Origin: JAWLFI01 sp041685645
Lineage (GTDB): Bacteria > Bacteroidota > Bacteroidia > Chitinophagales > Saprospiraceae
Length of the DNA: 30,090 nucleotides
Direction of reading: 5' to 3'
Assembly: GCA_041685645.1 (NCBI GenBank)
Contig: JAWLFI010000008.1
Location: 1-30,090 of the forward strand
The position numbers were made by a program, and so were the translations under genes. The notes under the pieces were generated by a model. The model was not told the origin of the DNA. It searched no databases and saw only the letters and a program-made list of their open reading frames with translations. Shown piece by piece: positions 7,594 to 14,985 of the stretch (its first letter is position 1; each line of letters begins with the position of its first letter).

Positions 7594-8289
7594 TCAGGAC
7601 ATATATCCTTCATCGGCAAAGGAGAAGTATTGATCTCCTGCGATGATGATATGATCCAGGACTCTAATGTCCAGCATTTTTCCCGCCTGATTTGTCTTTT
7701 TTGTAATGCTTATATCAGCTTCGCTGGGCTTATTGTTGCCGGAAGGATGGTTATGTGCAAGGATAATGGCGCTCACATTGTGTTTGAGGGCCTTATTAAA
7801 TATGATGCGAGCATCAACGACTGTTCCGGAAATACCTCCCTGGCTAATGCATTCCTTTGCGATGACTTTGTTGGCCTGATTGAGAAAGAGGACCCAAAAC
7901 TCTTCGTGATGGAGGTCTCTGAGACTGGGAGCCATGATATTAAAAACGTCAGTACTACTTTTGATCTGGGGTTTTATTGAGAAGGTCGCTATTTCCCGCC
8001 TTCTGGCCAGTTCCATGGCAGCGCTGAGAGTTATGGCTTTGGCGGGGCCGACGCCTTTAAATTGGGTAAAGTCAGATAGAGATAAACGGCTCATTTCAGC
8101 TAAATTGCCATCTACAGATTGCAAGATTTCCCGTGCGAGCTCAACGACATTGAGTCCCTGTCGGCCGGAGCCCAACAGAAGGGCCAGGAGTTCTGCGTCT
8201 GAGCAGGCCCGGGGCCCATTTGTGCTGAGTTTTTCCCGGGGACGTTCTTCTTTTGCCCATGATTTGAGGGTAGAGTTTTTGTATTTCAC
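7594..8289 (-). CDS. radC: RadC family protein (JAB/MPN+ metalloprotein)
   Basis: 231 residues, about the usual length. The N-terminal UPF0758 part carries WAKEERPREKL (11-21) and SDAELLALLLGSG (30-42), then a helix-hairpin-helix with FKGVGPAKA (77-85). The C-terminal RadC/JAB domain has Glu130 in HHEEFWVLFLN and the metal-binding JAMM motif AHNHPSG...D with His179, His181 and Asp192. Historically named a DNA repair protein, but its real activity is unsettled. It starts with GTG: an ATG just upstream is out of frame and hits a stop within seven codons. The gene converges on the methyltransferase with 10 bases between the two stops, which leaves no room for a terminator. Confidence 0.95.
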   Translation of the reverse strand: MKYKNSTLKSWAKEERPREKLSTNGPRACSDAELLALLLGSGRQGLNVVELAREILQSVDGNLAEMSRLSLSDFTQFKGVGPAKAITLSAAMELARRREIATFSIKPQIKSSTDVFNIMAPSLRDLHHEEFWVLFLNQANKVIAKECISQGGISGTVVDARIIFNKALKHNVSAIILAHNHPSGNNKPSEADISITKKTNQAGKMLDIRVLDHIIIAGDQYFSFADEGYMS

Positions 8290-8580
8290 TGCTTGTATTT
8301 TATCATGAGTGTATTTTCATGGGTAATTCGTTCCAATACACATCATCCGTAAGCGCTGTGCAAGGGTGGCGGCGCAGCCGCCAGACCGAGAGCGGGAGCG
8401 GCTTGTATTGCCAGGATTTTGGCAGAATATTTTTCTCTGGTGAGAAGCGAGACCAGGCTCGAGGGCCGAGCGAATAGCGAGCCCTGGAACATAGCGACAC
8501 CGCCCGTGGCGGTGATACGGCCAAAAAAAAGATAAAAAAAAGCCTCCTTGAAGGTGAAGGGGAGGTCCAGTCAATTTGTG
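8290..8580. other. GC-rich hairpin island 1 (radC to trans-sulfuration enzyme)
   Basis: This 291-bp gap is much richer in GC than its flanks. It contains four stem-loops within 150 bases: TGGCGGC/GCCGCCA with a 3-base loop (8367-8383), TGCCA/TGGCA (8409-8424), CCAGGCTCG/CGAGCCCTGG with one bulge (8453-8487), and CACCGCC/GGCGGTG with a 3-base loop (8498-8514). An A-run follows near 8522. ORFs crossing it on the minus strand are Pro/Arg/Ser-rich and look like by-products of GC-rich repeats. It may be a dispersed repeat or a structured RNA; two other islands of the same style lie near 18.1 and 27.6 kb. Confidence 0.6.
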
Positions 8581-9720
8581 CTAAGATAAGGCATGTTCGA
8601 GGTCCGAAATGAGATCTTCCTCATGCTCGATGCCCACGCTCAGTCGGATCAAGCTATCGGTGAGACCAACGGCTAAGCGCTCGTTCCGGGGGATGGCGGC
8701 ATGGGTCATAGTCGCGGGGTGTCCGATGAGGGATTCCACACCTCCCAGAGATTCTGCCAGTGCAAAATAATTCGTGTGATTGAGGATTTTGTTGGCGGCT
8801 TCGGTCGTATCATCGTGAAGGTCGAAGGAAACCATACCACCGAAATCTCTCATTTGCGCTTTGGCGATATGGTGATTGGGATGATCTGTGAATCCGGGGT
8901 AGTAGACATTATTTACCGCGGGGTGATCTCTTAAGCTTTGTGCTATGGCGCGGGCATTTTCACAAGATCTTTGAACGCGTAAGTGCAGGGTTTTTATGCC
9001 TCTCAAGGCCAGGAAGCAATCTTGTGGTCCGGGGACTGCGCCGACAGCATTTTGCAAGAATTTGAGGGTTTCAAAATGTGTTTTGTGTTTACAAGCGACG
9101 AGTCCGAGGACCAGGTCGGAGTGTCCGCCGATGTATTTGGTGGCGGAATGCATGACTATGTCTGCGCCCAAATCGAGTGGGTTTTGCAGATAGGGTGAGG
9201 CAAAGGTGTTGTCCACACAGGTCATGATGCCCTTTTTTTGCGCCATATCGCAAATACTCTTGATATCGATAATTTTCAGCATGGGATTGGTTGGCGTTTC
9301 AATCCAGATGAGTCGGGTATTGGCTGTGATGGCTTTTTCTACTTCTTCAGCGGAACTCATGGAAATAAAGGTGGATTTGATGCCCAGGGGTTCAAAGACC
9401 CGGCGCATCAAGCGATAGGATCCTCCGTAGATATCATTTGTGGAAATCACTTGATCCCCTGGTTTGAGCATTTTCAAGATGGCATCAATGCCGGCCAGTC
9501 CACTGCCAAAAGCGATCGCCCCACATCCATTTTCAAGAGCGGCGAGGTTGTTTTCCAGTGCTTCACGCGTGGGGTTTTGCGAGCGGGAGTATTCAAATCC
9601 CTTGTGCTGTCCGGGGGCATCCTGGACGTAGGTGGATGTCTGATAAATAGGCGTCATGATGGCGCCTGTAGAGGGGTCGGGTTTGATGCCCGCGTGAATC
9701 GTTTTCGTTTCGAATTTCAT
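8581..9720 (-). CDS. Trans-sulfuration PLP enzyme (cystathionine gamma-synthase / beta- or gamma-lyase)
   Basis: 379 residues, ATG start, full length for the Cys/Met-metabolism PLP family. Visible motifs are YSRSQNPTR (44-52, contacts PLP phosphate of the neighbouring subunit), FGSGLAGI (71-78), IYGG (97-100), WIETPTNPM (139-147), CVDNTFASP (168-176) and the PLP-lysine motif HSATKYIGGHSD (191-202) with Lys195. LAESLGGVESLIGHP near the end is also typical. The enzyme either joins cysteine to activated homoserine or splits cystathionine, in methionine/cysteine exchange; sequence alone does not decide which. It lies 50 bases downstream of the transketolase pair on the same strand and may be on the same transcript. 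Confidence 0.93.
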   Translation of the reverse strand: MKFETKTIHAGIKPDPSTGAIMTPIYQTSTYVQDAPGQHKGFEYSRSQNPTREALENNLAALENGCGAIAFGSGLAGIDAILKMLKPGDQVISTNDIYGGSYRLMRRVFEPLGIKSTFISMSSAEEVEKAITANTRLIWIETPTNPMLKIIDIKSICDMAQKKGIMTCVDNTFASPYLQNPLDLGADIVMHSATKYIGGHSDLVLGLVACKHKTHFETLKFLQNAVGAVPGPQDCFLALRGIKTLHLRVQRSCENARAIAQSLRDHPAVNNVYYPGFTDHPNHHIAKAQMRDFGGMVSFDLHDDTTEAANKILNHTNYFALAESLGGVESLIGHPATMTHAAIPRNERLAVGLTDSLIRLSVGIEHEEDLISDLEHALS

Positions 9721-9770
9721 GAAGATATTGTCCTTGGGCTATTTTCTGTGAAAAAAAGTAATATGAACCC

Positions 9771-10718
9771 TTATAAAAGTTCTACAGCTGCCCGGTGAAT
9801 ATGTTCTGGGCTCAGGCCATATTTTTCTAAAAGGTCTGCGGGTTTGCCACTCTCCCCGAAGGTATCCTGGGTGGCGACAATTCTCATCGGGCTCGGTTGA
9901 TGGAGCGCCAAATACTGAGCTGCCATATCGCTCAAGCCACCGAATCGGTTGTGTTCTTCTGCTGAGACTAAGCGTCCGGTTTTCCGCACGGATTCGATGA
10001 GGAGATCCACATCGAATGGTTTTATCGTATGAAAGTTGAGGACTTCGGCATCCACACCTTCTTTTTCGAGACTACGGGCAGCTTCGAGGGCATACCATGT
10101 CATGTGTCCCGTGGCCAATAGGGTGACGTCTTTTCCCTCTTTGAGTTTTTGTCCTTTTCCTATTTCAAAGGGCATATCCTCGGGTATAAATACGGGCCAA
10201 CCGGGGCGGCCAAATCTGAGATAAACTGGGCCGTCGTGATCGGCGATGGCCAATGTAGCTGCTTTGGTCTGCGCATAATCGCAGGGGTTGATAACCGTCA
10301 TACCGGGCAGCATTTTCATCATGCCGATATCTTCGAGTATCTGGTGAGTAGCGCCATCTTCGCCTAGCGTCAGGCCGGCGTGAGAGGCACAAATTTTGAC
10401 ATTTTTTCCAGAATAGGCGATAGATTGCCTGATTTGGTCATAGACTCTGCCGGTGGAAAAATTCGCGAAAGTGCCGGTAAATGGAATTTTGCCGGCTGTG
10501 GCCAGCCCGGCGGCCAGACCCATCATATTGGCCTCTGCGATTCCGACTTGAATAAAACGATCCGGGAATTCTTTTTTGAAGGCTTGCATCTTGAGTGATC
10601 CCAGGAGGTCGGCGCAAAGTGCGACGACCTGATCATTTTTTTGTCCCAATTCGTGCAATCCGGCGCCAAAACCGTCCCTTGTTGCTTTTTTATCGTATGC
10701 TTGATACTGATCCCACAT
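9771..10718 (-). CDS. Transketolase, C-terminal subunit
   Basis: 315 residues. It carries the pyrimidine-binding and C-terminal domains of a transketolase made as two chains. GIAEANMMGLAAGLA (59-73) contains Glu62, the conserved residue that activates thiamine diphosphate. TFANFSTGRVYDQIRQ, HAGLTLGEDGATHQ and YLRFGRPGWP are typical of the pyrimidine domain. The C-terminal domain (about 190-315) includes GHMTWYALEAARSL and SAEEHNRFGGL. It works with the N-terminal subunit encoded 8 bases upstream, moving two-carbon units between sugar phosphates in the pentose phosphate pathway. Split transketolases are known in Bacteroidota, archaea and some Firmicutes. A DXS-like role is less likely because DXS is a single chain. 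Confidence 0.94.
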   Translation of the reverse strand: MWDQYQAYDKKATRDGFGAGLHELGQKNDQVVALCADLLGSLKMQAFKKEFPDRFIQVGIAEANMMGLAAGLATAGKIPFTGTFANFSTGRVYDQIRQSIAYSGKNVKICASHAGLTLGEDGATHQILEDIGMMKMLPGMTVINPCDYAQTKAATLAIADHDGPVYLRFGRPGWPVFIPEDMPFEIGKGQKLKEGKDVTLLATGHMTWYALEAARSLEKEGVDAEVLNFHTIKPFDVDLLIESVRKTGRLVSAEEHNRFGGLSDMAAQYLALHQPSPMRIVATQDTFGESGKPADLLEKYGLSPEHIHRAAVELL

Positions 10719-10726
10719 AATTATAT

Positions 10727-11584
10727 CTATTGCTTATTGATTGAATAATCTCCCAGTGTTTCGGGGAGTTGTTGAAGAGCGGCTTGTAATTGTTCGTCAT
10801 TGGGGGCGATGCCGTGCCATTCGTGCGATCCCATCATGAAATCTACTCCGGCGCCCATTTCTGTTTGCATGAGAAGAAGCTGGGGTTGTCCCTGCCCCAC
10901 TCTGCTTTTTGCTTCTCGAAGAGCAAGAAGGGTGGTTTCCATATCATTCCCGTCGAAAGTATGCACACTCCAGCCAAAGGCCTTCCACTTTGCTTCCAGG
11001 TCGCCGAGGCTCATGACATCGTCGTTGGAGCCATCGATTTGTTGTCCATTCCTGTCCACGGTAACGATGAGACGGTCGAGTTTGTAATGGGCGCCAAACA
11101 TGGCTGCTTCCCAAATTTGACCTTCTTGTAATTCTCCATCGCCTGTCAGAGCCCAGATAATGCTGTCGTCTCCATTGAGTCGCTTGGCATAAGCGGCTCC
11201 CATGGCTACACTGAGGCCTTGTCCCAGTGAGCCGGACGCCACTCTGATGCCCGGTAAGCCTTCATGAGTAGCGGGATGGCCCTGCAAGCGAGAGTCGATC
11301 ATTCTAAAAGTGGCGAGTTCGTCCACATCAAAATACCCGGAACGCGCTAAACTGGCATACCACACGGGGGAGATATGGCCATTGGAGAGAAAAAACAGAT
11401 CTTCTCCGTGACCTTCCATGTTGAATTCCGGTTTGTGATCCATGATTTCAAAATACAGCGCTGTAAAATAGTCAGCGCATCCCAAAGACCCTCCGGGATG
11501 CCCCGATTGGGCTCGGTGAACCATTCGGACTATATCGCGACGGATTTGCGTGGCGGTTTGTTGTAATTGTTGGATGTCGGGCAT
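10727..11584 (-). CDS. Transketolase, N-terminal subunit
   Basis: 285 residues from ATG 11584. The frame opens seven codons earlier at a TTG (11605), but the ATG gives the normal N-terminus. It carries the diphosphate-binding domain: AQSGHPGGSLG (25-35) with the substrate-binding His29, FFLSNGHISPVWYA (64-77), GSLGQGLSVAMGAA (118-131) and the thiamine-diphosphate/metal motif GDGELQEGQIWEA (148-160) closing with DRNG (177-180), where Asn179 is the expected metal ligand. It pairs with the C-terminal subunit encoded next on the same strand. An HU terminator lies between this gene and HU upstream, so it should have its own promoter in the 11585-11668 gap, although none is obvious. Confidence 0.94.
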   Translation of the reverse strand: MPDIQQLQQTATQIRRDIVRMVHRAQSGHPGGSLGCADYFTALYFEIMDHKPEFNMEGHGEDLFFLSNGHISPVWYASLARSGYFDVDELATFRMIDSRLQGHPATHEGLPGIRVASGSLGQGLSVAMGAAYAKRLNGDDSIIWALTGDGELQEGQIWEAAMFGAHYKLDRLIVTVDRNGQQIDGSNDDVMSLGDLEAKWKAFGWSVHTFDGNDMETTLLALREAKSRVGQGQPQLLLMQTEMGAGVDFMMGSHEWHGIAPNDEQLQAALQQLPETLGDYSINKQ

Positions 11585-11610
11585 ATGAATTTGTTTTGAA
11601 GACAAAAATA

Positions 11611-11647
11611 AAAAAAAGGCAATCCGCAGAAGAGCAGATTGCCTTTT
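11611..11647 (-). terminator. Rho-independent terminator of the HU gene
   Basis: An 11-bp perfect stem, AAAAGGCAATC (11614-11624) with GATTGCCTTTT (11637-11647) and a 12-base loop. Read on the minus strand it follows the HU stop and runs into a T-tract (the A-run from 11617 leftward). It separates HU from the transketolase pair. Confidence 0.85.
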
Positions 11648-11668
11648 AATTGTTCCATTATTAATGGA

Positions 11669-11941
11669 TTAGTTGACAGCTTCAGACAAGCCTTTTCCAG
11701 CTTTGAATTTAGCTACGTTTCTCGCTTTGATTTGAATTTCTTCACCCGTTTGTGGGTTTCTTCCTTTTCTAGCTGCTCTTTTAGAGACAGAAAATGTTCC
11801 AAAACCAGGTACAGAAACTTTTTCACCTTTCTTCAAAGATTTAGTTACACTCTCAAGTGTAGCTTCTAAAGCCTTTCCAGAATCTGCTTTTGTCAATCCT
11901 GAATGCTTAGCGATGCTGTCGATTAATTCTCCTTTGTTCAT
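11669..11941 (-). CDS. HU-family DNA-binding protein
   Basis: 90 residues, exactly HU size, ATG start. The N-terminal helices (MNKGELIDSIAKHSGLTKAD) form the dimer base. The beta arm carries VPGFGTFSVSKRAARKGRNPQTGE (45-68), with the signature GRNPQTG and the Pro64 that intercalates into DNA. It bends and compacts chromosomal DNA as a dimer. The Lys/Arg-rich arm and lack of extra tails make it a plain HU rather than IHF. It is a single gene with a strong terminator behind it, as expected for an abundant protein. Confidence 0.97.
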   Translation of the reverse strand: MNKGELIDSIAKHSGLTKADSGKALEATLESVTKSLKKGEKVSVPGFGTFSVSKRAARKGRNPQTGEEIQIKARNVAKFKAGKGLSEAVN

Positions 11942-12030
11942 TCTTTTAGTATTTTATTTGTAAATTCGATTTAATGCAAAAGTGGACTATTGATCTGACA
12001 TTTCAAACTTTTTGAGCGTATTTTTTCTGT

Positions 12031-12054
12031 AAACCCCTTATTTTGTAAGGGTTT
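12031..12054. repeat. Short hairpin between HU and the small lipoprotein gene
   Basis: AAACCCCTTA (12031-12040) pairs with TAAGGGTTT (12046-12054), with one bulged C and a 5-base loop. It lies in the divergent region between HU and the small lipoprotein gene and may be part of a promoter or leader. There is no T-run after it on either strand. Confidence 0.3.
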
Positions 12055-12130
12055 GAGCGGATTTAGTGCCAAAATGTTGAATGTTTAAGGATTTGCTAAT
12101 CAATTAGATACAAAGAAAAAAAAGGTAATT

Positions 12131-12328
12131 ATGAGCTTGAGAATAAATTGGAAAAAAAAGAACTGGATTTGGGTCGGATTATTGGGTTTTGGCCTGTTTT
12201 TAGGTACTTCCGCTACTTCTTGTTCCCCCAAATCGGGCTGTAAGGCTACAGAAAACATGGGACCGCCGGTAGATAAGGATGGGAATCTATCCGGAAAACG
12301 CGGAAAAACAAAGTTGTTTAAAGATTAG
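12131..12328 (+). CDS. Small lipoprotein, unknown function
   Basis: 65 residues, ATG start. A basic start (RINWKKKNW) is followed by a hydrophobic stretch (IWVGLLGFGLFLG) and the lipobox-like ATSC, putting the lipidated Cys at residue 31. The mature part is about 34 residues, Lys/Gly-rich, with a second Cys (SGCKATE) and the end GKRGKTKLFKD. Tiny lipoproteins with this shape are frequent in Bacteroidota, but I know no function. It is divergent from HU and has no obvious partner. The following 230 bases hold only the short repeats listed below. Confidence 0.75.
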   Translation: MSLRINWKKKNWIWVGLLGFGLFLGTSATSCSPKSGCKATENMGPPVDKDGNLSGKRGKTKLFKD

Positions 12329-12352
12329 ATTCCTGAGGAAAAGGAGTTGAAT

Positions 12353-12453
12353 CACGAAGTGTCACGAAGGATTCAGACTTTGTGTGCCTTAGCAACTTAC
12401 TTTAGCGTTTTCGAGGTAATAAAAGATATTAACCACAAAGTGGCACGAAGGAT
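12353..12453. repeat. Short direct repeats of the CACAAAG/CACGAAGG type
   Basis: Two 20-bp copies, starting at 12353 and 12434, differ at two positions (CACGAAGTGTCACGAAGGAT against CACAAAGTGGCACGAAGGAT). An inverted ACTTTGTG (12377-12384) between them can pair with CACAAAGT of the second copy. CACAAAG/CACGAAG strings of this sort are scattered through the spacers of many bacterial genomes. Here they lie between the small lipoprotein gene and the end of the permease operon. Confidence 0.6.
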
Positions 12454-12561
12454 ATCGCAAAGAATCAGGAAGGATCGAGGCTTGGATTCCTTCTTGGTGT
12501 AGTGGGTGTCCTGAGTGGTGAAAATTTTCCTACGCTCTTTCCTTTTTCACATCTCAAGTTA

Positions 12562-13668
12562 TTAGCGGGTGCTCTTTTCTCCCAGCTTTTGAAGCTGTTG
12601 AGCGCATTGGTTGGTCCACCAAAGGAACAGGACCAGGAGTAAACCGGGAAAGACGACCAACCACCAGGCCTGAAAAAATTGTCTGGCATCGCTCAATAAT
12701 CGACCCCAGGATTGCACTTCTGCACCCAGGCCAAAGCCCAGAAAGGACAATGTAGCCTCAATACTCACTGCGCCGGCAATAGAAAAGGCAGCGTGCACGC
12801 TGATGGGCACGAGGATGAGGTTGATGAGCTGAGTGCGAATAATCCATAAATCTGACATCTTGAGATCTCTCAAGCTCTGTATCCAGGAACTATTCGCCCA
12901 GCGACTCATTTCTGCCCGGATCAGGCGGGCAAAGGTCGGCCACCTGAAAAAGGCAATGAGAAGGGAGAGATTCCAAATATTCCAACTGTCAATGGTAGCT
13001 GACCAGGCCAGCAAGACGAATAGGGCCGGCAGACTATCGAATAATTCAATGCCTTTCGTCACCCATTGGTCTATGGGGAGGGACCAGTTGTGCCGACCTG
13101 CTGGCCAAAAGTAAATCAATAAGAGTAGCAATCCTACACTGACGAGAATAAGAGGTAAAGACAGGAGATGAAAGAAATAGAGATAGATGAGTATGACCAA
13201 TAGCAACATTCCACTCAGCCATGCTGCGGGCGGTCGTCTCAGTCTCTTATTGCCATAATAAGCAGCGGAAGCGCCCAGAAAAAATCCGACACCCAGAGCA
13301 AACAATACACTGATGGCACCAATGAGAAGTGCATATCTCGTTCCGTACACCAGGCCGGCAAATACATCTCTGGATTGACTATCCGTTCCCAACCAGTGCA
13401 CGCCTTGCCCTTCCTCTGTCATAGGCGGCTGGAGATAGAGCCCCTCCGGGGACAGGGTATTGGCCCCGAAGGACACGATGGGGTTTATTATTTCCCGGGC
13501 TTCCCCCGGCGTTTGATGTTCAGTGGAGGACCCCCACTCTTTACAGGCACCACAATGCCATTGATCATTGAACTCGTAAAGTATCGGATCGTCATTCGCA
13601 ATAAATTCTGCTCCCACAGCCAGGAGGAGCAGAAAGGTAGCGATAGAATAAAGAATAAATTTTTTCAT
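12562..13668 (-). CDS. Oligopeptide-type ABC importer permease (OppC/DppC-like)
   Basis: 368 residues, ATG start. An N-terminal helix (5-22) is followed by a periplasmic stretch containing CGAC, then the DppC hallmark LGTDSQSRDVFAGLVYGTR (about 93-111). A pair of helices (about 146-193, LLLVILIYLYFFHLL and on) not found in the shorter E. coli protein is inserted before the transmembrane core. The cytoplasmic coupling loop reads LRDLKMSDLWIIRTQLINL rather than the classical EAA...G. The end has the typical SIEATLSFLGFGL and SWGRLLSDARQF. It forms the inner-membrane channel with the OppB-like protein encoded 3 bases upstream. It is the last gene of a three-gene operon that lacks an ATPase gene. 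Confidence 0.88.
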   Translation of the reverse strand: MKKFILYSIATFLLLLAVGAEFIANDDPILYEFNDQWHCGACKEWGSSTEHQTPGEAREIINPIVSFGANTLSPEGLYLQPPMTEEGQGVHWLGTDSQSRDVFAGLVYGTRYALLIGAISVLFALGVGFFLGASAAYYGNKRLRRPPAAWLSGMLLLVILIYLYFFHLLSLPLILVSVGLLLLLIYFWPAGRHNWSLPIDQWVTKGIELFDSLPALFVLLAWSATIDSWNIWNLSLLIAFFRWPTFARLIRAEMSRWANSSWIQSLRDLKMSDLWIIRTQLINLILVPISVHAAFSIAGAVSIEATLSFLGFGLGAEVQSWGRLLSDARQFFQAWWLVVFPGLLLVLFLWWTNQCAQQLQKLGEKSTR

Positions 13669-13671
13669 CGC

Positions 13672-14985
13672 TTATTTTTCACTCCATTGAATTCTTGGGT
13701 CGAGATACAGACTGAGTTGATCAGCCCCCCATCGACCAAGCCAGGCAAATATTCCAATCAGCAGGATGGTGATTATGACTACCGGCCAATCCTGTGCGAT
13801 GAGTGACCACCAGATGAGTCGCCCCATTCCGGGAATATTGAACAGCACCTCTATAACTAGAGAGCCCGAAATAAGAGCCGGCAAAGCGGCTCCCACGAGT
13901 GTAATCATGGGCAAGAGTGCGTTGGGGAGGGCATAGCGCAGAAGCACCTTTTGAGTAGATAGTCCCCGATGGCGACTAAATGTTATATAGGGTTTATTCC
14001 ACTCGGCTTTTAGCGTATCTTCAAAGAGTCGCGCGAGATAGCCGAATCCACTGATCCAAATGCAAAGTAGCGGAAGCGCGAAGTGTTTCACCCCCAAATC
14101 AGAACTGGCACCCGCTGGCAAGGGAAATATTCCCTGTGGTTGGGTGAGAAAAGCAATGGCCAGGGCAGCGAGCCAAAACAGAGGAGCTACATAAAAGAGA
14201 TAGGCTAATTGTCGGCTCATTCTCACCGCAAAAGCATCCGGGCGGAGGGCCCACCAACTGCCAATTGGTATGGCAGTGAGAAACAATAGGAAAAGCGAAG
14301 CGCCATTAATCATTAGGGTGTAGGGCAATGCCGCTGAAATCTTTCGATTAACAGCCTGCCCATCGACCCGCGAGTGGCCCCAGTGGCCGGTAAAAAACGA
14401 TTTCCATTGCAGGTGCCACCGGTTGTGAAGGCCATGCCAATACAAGTTGGGCCAATAGGAAGTCGAGTACTCCTGACAAAGAACCGCTATCGTGTTCTGT
14501 AATGGTTTAGTGGGCGATTCGACAAGCTGTAATGCAATGCACAAATCTTTTCTTTTGTCGAGTTCCAGGATTTTTAAATACCGATTGGCTTTTTCCTGCG
14601 GCACGGAAGCAGCTATACGGCTGATTTCATTCCTCAGGGAAAGAATGTGCTTTCCGGGCACTCCCTCTTCCAATAGACTTCTGGCCGCATTTCTTTCTCG
14701 TAGGGGAAGAATTTCGTGGTAGTCTGCAGGATAATTGTTGGGTCGAAGAGAAAAGTAGAACAGGGGCAGATCGAGGTCTTTTTTCTTGCCGTTGCGAATG
14801 ATGCGTTGCCTGTCCTCCCAGGGGTTTTGGTGCATGGGAAGAGCAGATGCTCCGGAAAAGTCAACTTCATCTGCTAATTGACTGCTTCTATTTTGAATAA
14901 AAAAAGCGATCCAAGCAATGAAGAGTAAGCTCAGCAATAAGCTGCCCGGCACTGACAACCACTTATTGAGCGCGCGGAGATTCAT
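13672..14985 (-). CDS. Oligopeptide-type ABC importer permease (OppB/DppB-like)
   Basis: 437 residues, ATG start that overlaps the end of the binding-protein gene by 23 bases, so translation is likely coupled. One N-terminal helix (about 12-30) is followed by a long periplasmic region to about residue 215, then the five-helix core. The coupling loop is FSRHRGLSTQKVLLRYALPNALLP, a good match to the OppB pattern ending in ALPNAL-P. VIEVLFNIPGMGRLIWWS is the family's other signature. At 437 residues it is about 100 longer than E. coli OppB/DppB because of the periplasmic insertion. It pairs with the OppC-like protein; the substrate is probably a peptide but cannot be read from sequence. Confidence 0.88.
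   Translation of the reverse strand: MNLRALNKWLSVPGSLLLSLLFIAWIAFFIQNRSSQLADEVDFSGASALPMHQNPWEDRQRIIRNGKKKDLDLPLFYFSLRPNNYPADYHEILPLRERNAARSLLEEGVPGKHILSLRNEISRIAASVPQEKANRYLKILELDKRKDLCIALQLVESPTKPLQNTIAVLCQEYSTSYWPNLYWHGLHNRWHLQWKSFFTGHWGHSRVDGQAVNRKISAALPYTLMINGASLFLLFLTAIPIGSWWALRPDAFAVRMSRQLAYLFYVAPLFWLAALAIAFLTQPQGIFPLPAGASSDLGVKHFALPLLCIWISGFGYLARLFEDTLKAEWNKPYITFSRHRGLSTQKVLLRYALPNALLPMITLVGAALPALISGSLVIEVLFNIPGMGRLIWWSLIAQDWPVVIITILLIGIFAWLGRWGADQLSLYLDPRIQWSEK

Noticed and set aside
8303..8574. Two minus-strand ORFs (73 and 85 codons) over the GC-rich island
   Set aside because: They lie in different frames over the same hairpins, are Pro/Arg/Ser/Cys-rich, and show no domain or regular hydrophobic pattern; they are by-products of the GC-rich inverted repeats.
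9238..9798. 186-codon plus-strand ORF opposite the trans-sulfuration enzyme gene
   Set aside because: It lies wholly antisense to a gene with complete catalytic motifs and shows no domain of its own.
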